Below, in pieces: positions 36,538 to 48,771 of a DNA stretch of 64,000 nucleotides (its first letter is position 1; each line of letters begins with the position of its first letter). Under the pieces are notes generated by a model. The model was not told where the DNA came from. It made no database searches and was given only the letters and a program-made list of their open reading frames with translations. This DNA is from Trema orientale. Lineage: Eukaryota > Streptophyta > Magnoliopsida > Rosales > Cannabaceae. The position numbers were made by a program, and so were the translations under genes. The DNA lies in NCBI GenBank assembly GCA_002914845.1, contig JXTC01000074.1, forward strand, positions 489,998-553,997, read 5' to 3'.

Positions 36538-37509
36538 TGTTTGAGTTATAGTCATAGTCTGTTATTCTCTTAATCAATGCATGTTCTATTTTCTGTTTAT
36601 GTGTTCTTAAAGTCTTTAACTTTCTGTCATCGTATTAAATGCTATGTACTGTGAAAGGTTTTTATTACATTATATTGTTGGCTCTGAATTTAGGTAGATG
36701 TTATTACATTTTTAATTACTAAATATTGTTTCAATATTTATTCTTCTGTTCTTAATCTTTGCATCCAATTTACTCAGATTGTGTTGTGCTCTTCTTTAAT
36801 ATGGACTATTTAAATATTCTCTTTAATATAGAGAATCTTTGTATGCTTTATTTAATGTTTCTGTGTGTGATAGTATCTCTCTTTTGGAATTTATGTTAAA
36901 AGCTTTTGGCATTATTTATTATTTATTTATATAAAAGTAAAACTGACCATGATTGTACTGTGCAAAAAAAATTATTTTCATTGTACAAATAAGAGTGATT
37001 CCTTTGTTTTTACATCTCTGCCCTTGGGATCTCTTCCGTGGTCTGGGTTTGACTGTGGTTTTTTGGTTTTTTCGTTCCCCAAATTTGTGCGTTGATGAGA
37101 TTATCCTTCTGTGTTGATTTTGCTTCCGGAATTAGACACAATTTCTAGGTATTTTTGCCACTTCTTCTATTGTTCTATCGATTGGTAGTTGTCTGAGTAT
37201 ATTATTCATTTGTCTTCCCTTTTGCTCAAATAGGACTGTTGTTTTTACTGGTCATTTGACCAGCTTGGCTCTTTTGATCCTTTGTTATACATGGTTCTGA
37301 CTATTACTCTCTTCCAGTCTATTATCTTCTTCTTCATCTGTCCTCCATTCTTCCTTCTCTAAATTGTACATGCATTTTACTGGTCATTTGATTAGGTTCG
37401 CTCTTTTGATTCTTTTTTATACATGATTCTGACTATTACTTTCTTTCGGTCTATTGTGTCCTCTTGATCTATCCTCTATTCTTCATGCTATAAATTGTAT
37501 ATGTTTCCC
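36538..37509. other. Non-coding T-rich sequence
   Basis: Includes a partial relative (36955-37090) of the 34150 unit. A motif with GCTCTTTTGAT and ATACATGnTTCTGAC recurs near 37266, 37399 and 38256. No ORF with recognisable homology. Confidence 0.5.
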
Positions 37510-38100
37510 GAGTTTTCCATTGTTCAAACAGACTGCTTTTACTGTACAAATAATAGTGATTTCTTTGCTGTTACCCTTTTATCCTTAGGATGTCTTCTGT
37601 GGTTTGTGCCTAACTTGGCTTTTTGGTCTTTTTGTATAACAATGTTTACTTTGTTTTTAGATTTTTGCTCTTCCGATTAGTACTGTGATTTGTGTCTAAT
37701 TATGGATTTTTAGTCTTTTAAGCGCCTTTTTCTGTTGCTACGTTTTTGTTCTTGGCATCTCTTTTATGGTCTTTGTTTGATTATAGTTGTTTAGTCTTTT
37801 TATTTTGTTAATTTGTGGCTTAATCCAATTGCCCTTCTATGTTTGCTTTGGTTGAGGAATTGAGGATTGTTTTTTGGTCATTTTAGAACTACTTTGATTG
37901 TTCCTTCAGGATATTGCCCTTCTGTGTTACGTCCTTAGTCAAGGCTTGGGGTCCGGTTTCTTGGTCTTTTCAGGTTCTAGGCTCTTTGGATTCTCCGTTG
38001 GACTAAGTCTTTGTTTCTTCTCTCTCTCTTTTGTCTTCTCGATGTGTTCCTCCTGTTGCTTCTCTCTCTCTTTCTCTTCTTGATTGTTCATCTTCCTACG
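37510..38100 (+). repeat. T-rich repeat unit 2 (copy of 34150-34745)
   Basis: Direct repeat of unit 1, starting near GACTGCTTTTACTGTACAAATAATAGTG and ending in a TCTCTCTTTCTC tract. Same internal 84-base periodicity. Confidence 0.65.
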
Positions 38101-38713
38101 TGTTAATTTTGCTTTAGGAATTAGACATAACTTCTAGGTACTTTTACACTTCTTCTACGGTTTCATCGATTGGTAGTTGTCTTAGTATATTATTCCTTTA
38201 TCTTTCCTTTTGCTCAAATACAGTTATTATTTTCCCTGGTCATTTAACCAGCTTGGCTCTTTTGATTCTTTGTTATACATGATTCTGACCATTACTTTAT
38301 TTCGATCTATTGTCCTTTTGATCTGTCCTTTATTCTTCTTTCTTTAAATTGTATATGTCTTCCCCTCTTGCTCCTGTTCCAGTTTTCTCGATAATATCTT
38401 ATAGTCTTTTGTACGATTGGTGATGATGATTACTAATTTCTTATCACGCGGAATAAAATGCCAACTGCCTGAAAATTGCCGTCTATATCGGCTTCAAAGT
38501 TTTATCTGCTAAAAAAAATCTTTTAAATTATATATATATATATATATATTCTATGTACTCTTTTTAGTATCATATATTCTATCCACGCTCTTTAGTATTT
38601 AATGTTTTTTTCCCCATAATTATTCTCTTTAAAAAGATACAATACCAAAGCTTTAAAAACAGAATGTATTTAAAACTAAATTACCTCTTTTATTATTGTT
38701 ACTATTATCATCA

Positions 38714-38752
<39 letters not shown>

Positions 38753-40746
38753 CTTTTAATTCTCTATGATTCTACTTTTTTTTTATAGCTACCCGTAATT
38801 TTTCCTATTCCTATTTTTTTAATCTATTACCTTCTTTCTTCCAATTTTTCTCTGTTGAAAAAAATTGCTCTTTTTCCCTTCTTAAATTTTTTTCGTTTTA
38901 TGTTTTTTTTTAAAAAAAAGCCTTTATCCATCTGGTAGTTTTTAAACAGTTATGCATCATATTCCAGTGATTTCACCTTCATTATATATGGTAATATAAT
39001 GTATATGGCAGATTCTGATACATTTTTATAATCTTTTGCATGTTTATACGATTGCTAGAAATATCTGACTTTCTAAAAAGCAGTTTCTCAGGTAGTTAGA
39101 TAAACATTTGCAAATGGATTATCTTATGGATTTGCCATATATTGATAAAACTTACATATATCTAAACCAATCTCTTTTGTAAACACATATACCTATTCAG
39201 ACATATTATTCTCCATATATTGTACAATTATAAAGACAATAAACAATCAGTTGTGCATCATCGATCGAGATTTTAGCTCTTATTATTGTCAGAGAAGAAA
39301 CTAGAAGCTTATTATCGAGAAAAACCGCCAAAAGTTGAGGGGGAAAAAATGAGGAATTGTAATTAATTTTGTTGTAAAATTATTTAAGAAATTTATTGTT
39401 GGTGTCTACAGAAATTTGTTATATGTATTGTCTAATTTTTTTCTATGTAATTTTAAGGACTTTGATTCTGTGCTACCAAAAATAGTATGCTTAAAATATC
39501 ATTTTACTAATCTTTGTATTGCATTCAGCGTTAAATAATTATGATTTTTGATAACAAAACAAAAACATAATGAACTAAAATAATTAACATACTGAAACAC
39601 AAATTACAAGGACAAAAAAATAATTTAAACATTTTGTATATAACTAAAATAGCAATTTGACGTTAACAATTTATAGATTCTGATTCGGATCTAATTATGA
39701 TAAGTTTTAGTAACAAAAACAAAACCATAATTAATCAATATAATTTATCTAGCATAGTATTTACATAAAAAGCGCAATTCTTGGTAACAAGAAAAAAATA
39801 AATAAATAAACAAACAAATAAAAAATAAAATAAAAGAGAATAAAGAAAAAATTATGACTATTAAAATTCCATAAACAAATAACACACACTTAATTTACAA
39901 CAATTAAGAAATTAAATTTAAAATATCACAATAAAACATAAATATTTTTAATAATTGCAACTATATTAATTATGAACAAATTTAGGCATACAAATTTTAT
40001 ACCATGCCTATAAAATTTTGAAACTAAATTTTAGTTATCTAGAATATAAGTAAACTTACGTCTTTAAAAAAAACTTTAAAAAAAAGGAGACAATTGAACC
40101 ACAAGAACAAGTTAAAAAACACAAAAAAATAAAAATACTAATATATATTTTGTGTAATGAACAATTAAAGGTGATTAACACTAATATATATTAATTAAAA
40201 ATACATACTTTCAATATATGTCCTTAGAAAGGAAAAAAAAAAAAAAAAACTTTACAATTTCCTGCGGAAAAAAAATTTAAAAAGCGAAAAAATACAGCTA
40301 CCATATATGATAATTAATATCACAATATAATCATAAAAAATAACACTGAATCAAAATAATAAGAAAAATTCATGAAAAGATAAGATAATTTATACTGTAT
40401 ATAAAACTACATTAATACATAGATAACATTATAAGAACGACATTATGAATCATAACTAAAATGTAAATAGCTTAAAAAAAACTTCATAATAAAAGAGCAT
40501 AATTTCAAAAAAGCTACGAATAAAGACACTAAAGACACTGTAAATATTCTAAATATATTGATATAATCCTAATATTAATAATAATAATAATATGAAATAT
40601 AATTCATATAAAATATTTATTATTTTATGCATAAATAAAATTGTTATATTATTTTATAAGTTTTAAACAAAAAATATATTAATATAATAATATGTTTTTT
40701 CCTCTCTGTTTTTCTCCCCTCCTCTTCTAATTAGATAAAGAACAAG
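38101..40746. other. AT-rich flank upstream of the Helitron genes
   Basis: Contains a TA run (38528-38549), a (TTA)n microsatellite (about 38710-38752) and many A/T runs. It probably includes the 5' non-coding part of the plus-strand Helitron, but I could not identify a convincing 5'-TC terminus. Confidence 0.45.
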
Positions 40747-43700
40747 ATGATGTCAAGAAATCTTACATCATCAAAACGTCAACATAAACGGCGTTATCAC
40801 TGTCTTCTAAATGAAGACTCTGTTACCAACAATGATGATATTCTGAATCATCAATATAGGAACTCTAGTATAGTTTCAGAAAATATTCATCGATCAAGGC
40901 TCATTCCAATATCAAATTTCACAAATTCAGAAAGATATTTCTTTCATTCAGCTGAGCCATCGGTGTCAACTAATCTCGACACACAAAGTAATCTTTCTAT
41001 TCCTCTTATAAGAATACTAAAAAAAAAGTATTCTTGCTATTATACATTTAATTCATCAAATATTTTCTCATCTTTAATTCTCATTCAATATTATATTACA
41101 GGTGATATTAACAAATATCACAACCTTGGAGATGGCTCTTATATCTGTGAACATTGCAGTACATCCTTTTGGTTCGACGAATCTATTAAAAAAACATATC
41201 CACCAAAATATAATTTATGCTGTAAAGATGGAAAAATTAAACTCCCTCAAATAAAAAATCCCCCTCCTATGCTAAATCAATTACTTGATTATCGCGGAGG
41301 GCCTTTAAGTACATATTTTCGAAAAAATATCCGAACTTTCAATTTTATGTTTACTTTTATATCTTTTAGAGCAAATATAGAACAAAATACAAGAAATTCA
41401 GACGGTCCACATATTTTTAAAATTAGCAGTCAAATACATCATCTTATGGGATCTTTATTACCAACGAATAATAATCCTCCTAAATTCTCTCAATTATACA
41501 TATATGACACAGAAAATAAAATTGAAAATCGAATATCAACTTTTTCGTTTGATGATGGGTCAAAAGAATTGATAAAATTAATTATTGAAAAATTAATTAA
41601 TATACTCAATAAGAATAATCAATTAATAAAGCTTTTTCATATGGTTAAAGACAAATATAATAAGAATAAAATTCCATCTATGAAATTAAGATTAATAGGA
41701 CGACGACCTATAGATAACAATCAATATGAATTACCCACTTCAAATGATATAGGAGGACTAATTGTAGGAGACATTGGTGAATATGAAAAAGGAAGAGATA
41801 TTATAATCCAAGACAAAACAAACAATTTACAGAGAATCACAAAATTACACCCATCTTACATAGCTCTACAATATCCTCTCCTATTTCCATACAGAGAAGA
41901 AGGTTATAGAATTGATTTAAATTAGAATACAGATAGATCAAGAAAACAACCTTCAAGAAATAGAATACCTATGAGAGCATTTTATTGTTATCAATTACGA
42001 CAACGTAAAAACATAAATAATATTTTATTCAAAAGCGGTAAACTGTTTCAACAATATATAGTTGATGCATATACTTCTGTTGAGGAAGATCGACTAGACT
42101 ATATCAGAAAAAATTAAAAAAATCTAAGATTTGAAATTTATCAAGGCGTCCAAGACGCCGTCACAAGAGGAGACACAGATGCAAGAGCAATCAGAAAAAG
42201 AATTATTCTACTATCTAGCCATACTGGAAGTCCTAGTTATATGATCCAAAATTATCAAGATGCAATGGCAATATGTAGACAGTATAGAAATCCTGATTTA
42301 TTTATAACATTTACATGCAATCCTAAATGGCCTGAAATAATACGTGCCTTAAATAAAATTCCTGGTCAAAAACCTGAAGACAGACCAGATATAATTACAA
42401 GAATTTTTAAAATAAAACTAAATCAAGTTTTGTCCACTATTAAAACTGATAAAATTTTCAGCACAATTATCGCTGGTAAGCCCTTATTATTTTATCTAAC
42501 AAAACAAAATACACAAAAACAATAATCATCTTTACCTTTAATTAAAACTAATATTTTTTCCCTATGTTTTTTTGGTGTCTTTGTTTTCTTATATAGATTT
42601 ATACGTTGTTGAATTCCAAAAACGTGGCTTACCTCATTGCCATTTCCTATTTTGGCTTCATCCAAATGAAAAATTATCCGAACCGTCACAAATAAATAAA
42701 TTTATTTCAGCTGAAATACCCAATCCTGAAAAAAAAAATCCACAAGAATACAACATCGTAGCAGAATTCATGATGCATGGACCATGTGGCGTTGCTAAAA
42801 CAAAAGCCCCATGTATGAAAAAACTCAATTTGTTCTAAAAAATTTCCAAAATAATTTAAAAATAAAACAACTATCGAAAAAAATAGATTCATTAATTACC
42901 AACGCAGAAATAAACCATTTTACATACAAAAAGAAGATATTAAATTAGATAACAGATTTGTAGTCTCTTACAATAAAGATTTATGCTTAAAATTTTATAC
43001 CCACATAAACGTCGAAATATGCTCACAATCTATGTTAATAAAATATTTATTCAAATACTTAACAAAAGGTCCAGATAGAATAAGAGCAATAATAGAAGAT
43101 AATATATGTAAAGAACAATTTAGAGAAACTATCTATAAAGAAATAGACGAAATAAAAAACTATATTAATTGCCGATATATAACACCATAATAACACCGCA
43201 CGAGGCCATGTGGATATTATATAAATATTCTATACATCATAGAAATCCAGCAGTACAGAGATTAACAATTCATTTATCACATATGCAAAATATAACATTC
43301 CATTCAAATCAACATCTTCATAACATAGTTAGGCAACTAGGAATTGAAAAAACAACTTTAACAGAATGGATGAAAATAAATAAATTTAATCCAGAAGCTA
43401 AACAATTATCATACATAGAATTTCCTACTAAATGGGTCTGGAATAATAAAGACAAAATTTGGACCCTTAGAAAATCAGGATATTCAATCGGACGAACTTT
43501 TTATATCCACCCAAGCTCTGGAGAATTATATTATTTGAAATTATTATTAAATCACCAAAAAAGTGTAACAAGTTTTGAATCTATACAGACCATTAATGGT
43601 ATCACATACTCAACAAATCAAGCAGAATGTAATGCATTAGGTTTACTAGGAAATGATAAAAAATGGAATAAAACAATACTAGAAGCCTCATTTTGGTCAA

Positions 43701-45500
43701 CATCATATCAATTACGACAATTATTTACAATAATCTTACTATTTTGTAATGTAAATAATCCAACAACATTACTTGAAAATCATTAGAAATTTATGACAGA
43801 AGATATTTTACATAGAACAAAAACTTTATTCAATAATCTAAATTTCCAAATTCCAGAAAATAAATTATATAATTACGTATTATATGAATTAGAAAAATAA
43901 TTAAATTTAAATTCATCTACTCTAACAAATTTTAATCTACCACTACCAGCAAGAACATTAATTGACGATTTGAATAATAAATTTTTGCGAGAAGAATTAG
44001 ATTATGACATTAATAAACTAAAAGAAGAAAACACTATTTTAGAAAAAAACTTAAATAACGAACAACGCTATATATACGAACAAATTATAGATTCATTAAA
44101 TAATAAAAAAAAATTATTCTTTATCTATGGACACGGAGGCACAAGAAAAACTTATTTATGGAATACGATTATCACCAAAATTAGATCAAATAACGAAATT
44201 ATTTTAGCTGTCGCATCATCTGGAATAGCTTCATTATTATTACTTAAAGGTAGAACTACACATTCAAGATTTCGAATACCTTTATCAACCGATAAATTTT
44301 CCACCTGTCATATCAAAAAATGAACTCAGTTAGCAAAATTAATTGAAAAAAACAACGCTTATATTATAGGATGAAGCACCAATGAATAACAAACACTGTT
44401 TCGAAGCTTTAGATAAAAAACTACAAGATTTAAAAAATAATTTTGACCAACTTTTTGGTGGAATGACAATTATATTAGGTGGCGATTTCAGACAAATTTT
44501 ACCTGTTATACCTGCTGGAACAAAAGAAGATATAATAAATGCAAGTATAAATAATTTTTACTTATGGCTATACTTTAAATTATTATCACTAACAGAAAAT
44601 ATGAGATTAAAAAAACCTAGTACTACAGACCAAGACAAAAGGAAAATTTTAGAATTCTCAAAATGGATATTAAGTGTTGGAAACTGTACTGCAGGAGGAA
44701 TAAAAGATCTTGAAAATGAAGACGCAACATGGATTAAAATACCAGAAAAATATATAATACAATATCAATCAAACCCAATTGAAAAAAATTTCGAATTTAA
44801 TATTTGATAACTTCAAAGAAAAATTTAGTAATATTAATTACTTAAAATACAGAGCAATAATAACTCCAAAAAACAAAACAACCGATGATATAAATAAATA
44901 TATACTATTCTTAATACCTAATGAATTAAAAACTTATTACAGTTATGATACAATAATAGCCTCAACAGAAAACATTGATGAACTAAATCTATTATATCTT
45001 CAAGAATTCCTACATACTTTAAATTTTAATGGTATACCACCATATGAATTAAATCTTAAGGTAGGAACCCTAATAATATTATTTTGAAATTTAAATCAAT
45101 CAATGGGATTATGCAATGGCACAAGACTTATGATTACACAATTAACAAATAGAATCATAGGAGGTCAAATTATAAATTCAAATAATGAAAATAAAAAGGT
45201 ATATATTCCAAGAATAGAATGACTGTAAACGAATCCAAATGGCCATTTACTTTAAAAAGGCGACAATTTCATGTAAAAACATGTTATGCAATGACAATAA
45301 ATAAAAGTCAAGGACAATCACTAAATAAAGTAGGTATTTATTTAGAAAATGAAATTTTTATACATGGTCAATTATACGTAGCTCCGTCATGAGTAACGAC
45401 TCCAAAAGTATTATATATATTAATAAATGAATCCATCAATAAATATCCATCACATATTAAAAATATAGTTTACAAAAAAATTTTACATAACATTACGTAA
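40747..45500 (+). pseudogene. Helitron Rep/helicase (RepHel), decayed
   Basis: Remains of the Helitron rolling-circle transposase. In order: an N-terminal zinc-binding region (CEHC ... LCC, about 41149-41223); the helitron-like domain (RNPDLFITFTCNPKWPEIIR); the HUH motif HCH (42635-42643); the two-tyrosine motif YLFKY (43044-43058); and a PIF1-type helicase with Walker A, DEAP Walker B (44370-44381), GGDFRQILPVIP and [15 protein letters not shown]. An intron with GTAAG and TATAG sites (42476-42596) restores the frame into the HUH domain. Damage: in-frame stops at 41923 and about 42115, further stops or shifts near 42836, 43184, 43784, 43898, 44321, 44367 and 44797, and TGA at 45085 and 45390 where Arg is expected. 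Walker A reads GHGGTRKT with Arg for the invariant Gly (44144-44146). It cannot make an active protein. Confidence 0.9.
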
Positions 45501-45672
45501 GTATAAAAATTACACTATAAATTAAGTATTATTAAAATATTATTTTAACATAAATTTATATATGCATCTTTGTGACGCTTTATATATCAACTTTTTAAAT
45601 ATTCTTAATATAATTTTCATGTTATTAGCTTTTTATATTTTGCAGTTAAAACAAAAAAAAAATAAAACAGGA

Positions 45673-48117
45673 ATGGCAACACCAATACGATCTCTCAAAC
45701 CAAACGAGATTTATACAACAATAGAAGCTCGCATTAGTCGATTTTGGCACAATAACGACCGTACAACTGGACAACTGATAAGTCTCGACTGTATTTTAGT
45801 TGATCATGAGGTAAAAAAACACCACTAAATTATCTTATTTCATACTCCATTATAAGTTAGTATAATTAATACATATATATTTTTGTCTATAACTTCATAA
45901 AATATCACGTAACAATTAATCTTTTTAGAAAAAAAAAAACAGCATGAAGCAATTCATGGAACAATCAGAGGTCGAGATGCAGACTATATATTACAATAAA
46001 TAACTGAAAGAGAAGTATATCAAATTACCAATTTCGATGTAACACCGAACAAACTAAAATATAAAATCGTACCTCACACTGCAATGCTACAGTTTGCCAG
46101 AACAACATCCTTCGCTCTAATGACAATGTTAACAACAAAAATTCCAATGCATAAATTTTATTTTATAGATTTTAACAAACTAGCTTCGAGGACAGATGTT
46201 CATGATATATTATCAGGTACCATTAATTACAGTATTATTTTTTCATTAATATGTACCAATATTTATTGAAATTTACGAACATCAATTTCCACCCCTTGAC
46301 ACTAGATATTGTAGGAATGTTGACAGAAATACAAGACTTATAAGAAATAGATATCAAAGGCAAAACAACACCGAGACAGGCACTAACAATATAAAACATC
46401 AGGTAATTAATTAATTTATTACAAAAACTCATATATATGTATATATATAAACTTTATTTTTTATTCTAATCATACGCTAATATCACTTCATTTAATTGTA
46501 GGAGCGAAAAATTACAAATTACTTTGTGGGGAGAAACAGCAAAAAGCTTTAACCCAGATATTGTAAAAACTATAGAAGAATCAGTTATAATTATTTTTAC
46601 ATCTATGACAATAAAATAATATTTAGGTAATTAATATCTACATCCACATTTATATTCAATAACTTTAAACAAAAAATTGTTATACTTTAATTAAATAATT
46701 ACTAACAAAATTTTTTATATCAAGCAGGAAATACATATGCAGCAAGCACAGGTGCAACAAGATATTATACAAATATAAACATACCAGAAGTTAATGCACT
46801 AAAAACAAGGTAATAATTATCCTTCTTTTTTTTATTCAAAAAAATCATAGAACAAAAAAAAAATCATATTTTATTTATCTTTCCTAAACATAAAATTTTT
46901 TTGTATTTTTTCCCTTTAACCAATCTATTATTCAGGTTTCAACATACGACACAACATGTTGAATTCCTACCAGCTCCTGTTCCAAGAGAAATACAACCGC
47001 CAGAATAACAAAAATTGCAGAACAAGAGAACAATTGCAGATTAAATCAGCTAGATCCCTTAACACAACAGGTTAACAAAAATACAATAACATTAATAAAA
47101 AGATCATTATTTACTATAATTTATATGAATATCAAACTTTTTTCCTCTCTACCTTCGGGGAATCAAATTTACAATAAAAGCAAAAATATTCAAATTTGAA
47201 ACGCATCAAGGTTGGTATTACAATTCCTGCTACCAATATTCCAGACAAATTCGAGAAGCAGGAAGTGGATGATGGTGCAGTACACATGGTCATCTCTCAT
47301 CAATACCAATTCTATGGTAAAAAATATTATCTAATAACTCATATTAATATTTTCTTAATTAACTAACTTACATAAAAAATATATATCTCAAACTATTAGG
47401 CATTAATTAAATTATTCACTTTTTTCTTATTCCTCTCGTATTACTGTCTCAATAGGTATAAATTAAATACCAGAATACAAGACGAGACAGGATTCACCGT
47501 CATAATAATTTTTTGAAAAGCAGCCCAAATTCTGATCAAAAGACCATGTTCAACATTAACAATACAAGAAGGGTATGCCGATCCAACAGTATTGCCGCCA
47601 ATGATTGAACAGCTATGTGGACAAACAAAAATATTTCAAATTTATTTCAGAACAAGAGGAGCTTTAATTGACACAATTATGTCAAAAATATTTGATGACG
47701 ATGAATCAACTATATTGGCACTTCCAGCACCACCAACCATCCAAGAAACAGAGATAATGCCAGCCATACCACTGGATCCAAAAACACATGACCCCAAAAA
47801 AATCGCAGAAAGGTAAAAAATTATTATTAATTTATACTTAATATAATAAAATACAGAATATATATGTCATAATTAAACTATTAACATATCTTTTTCATAC
47901 TTAAAATCAGAAGCAACATCAACAAAACGAAAATTAGCGAGGTAATTAATGTACCCAAAATTAAAAAATAATACTCCTTACCTAAACAAAAAAAAATTGT
48001 TATTTTTTCCTTTGCCAAAAAAAATTAATTATATTATTTCCTTTTTCTGATTCTAATATTTATTTCTCTAATTACAGCGAACAGGAGCAACAAAAAAAGA
48101 GCAAACAAAAGCTGTAA
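45673..48117 (+). pseudogene. Helitron-associated RPA-like (replication factor A1) gene, decayed
   Basis: Plant autonomous Helitrons carry an RPA70-like single-strand DNA binding gene beside RepHel, and this one follows in the same orientation. It begins MATPIRSLKPNE at 45673. Visible parts: an N-terminal OB fold (ISRFWHNNDRTTGQLISLDC, TIRGRDADYI), a middle OB fold (ITLWGETAKSFNPDIV, YAASTGATRYYTNINIPE) and a C-terminal zinc ribbon near 47213-47315 (WYYNSCYQYSRQ ... GWWCSTHGH) with Tyr in place of one Cys. It ends in a basic tail (KKSKQKL). Several GT-AG introns separate the parts. In-frame stops, for example at about 45997, and frame changes show it is broken. Confidence 0.8.
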
Positions 48118-48587
48118 CATGAACCGCCAGGCTATTATAATAGAAAAATATTTTGTAATATTTTAGACAATATATTATTATATTTTAAACAAACATCATA
48201 TCGTTGTAAAATATTATTACATATTATAAATAACATAAAACTACTTTATAAAAAACAATTTATACAATACAATATTTTGTACTTAGTCCATAACAAAAAT
48301 ATAATTCATATAACACAATATTCCATACTAAATNAAAAAAAAAAAATACAAATCTCCTAAGCAAATCGTCACAAGATTTTCCAAACCACAATATCCCTAT
48401 TTCATAAAATAAGTATAGAATAGCAATTGCAGTCATTACATAACAACATTAACACACAAGAGAAATTTACTCTTAATACCTGTTTTTAAAACTTATTTTT
48501 ATAAATACATGTTTTTAATTTTTTTTTCAAAAATATTTGCTTTTATGGTCCACATTTCATATGCAAAATATGAGTGATCCACATTTA
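48118..48587. other. Downstream flank of the Helitron genes
   Basis: AT-rich, with a single N at 48334 followed by an A-run. No Helitron 3' hairpin plus CTRR end was found on the plus strand, so the element's right border is unresolved or lost at the N. Confidence 0.5.
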
Positions 48588-48755
48588 TAGCCAACTAAGG
48601 CTAGCTCAGTTGGTGCAAGACTTGAGGGATGTGTGTGTAAGTTTGGAGGGATCAGGAGTTCAAGCCTTGGTAGAGAGAGTGTGTGTATTATTTTCATTTA
48701 AATTTGTAGTAAGTGGTGGTCATTAGTTAAGCCCCACTTTTTTAAAGAAAAAAAT
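48588..48755 (+). mobile_element. SINE (tRNA-derived) with 16-bp target-site duplication
   Basis: 168 bp. It has a Pol III A-box (TAGCTCAGTTGG, 48603-48614) and B-box (GAGTTCAAGCC, 48656-48666), then an AT-rich body and A-rich tail. Flanking duplication GAGTG(A/G)TCCACATTTA lies at 48572-48587 and 48756-48771, one mismatch. It is not a tRNA gene because the cloverleaf does not close. Confidence 0.88.
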
Positions 48756-48771
48756 GAGTGGTCCACATTTA

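Noticed and set aside
48600-48670. tRNA-like sequence (TAGCTCAGTTGG ... GAGTTCAAGCC)
   Set aside because: The A and B boxes are present but no acceptor or anticodon stems pair. With a tail and target duplication it is a SINE, not a tRNA gene.
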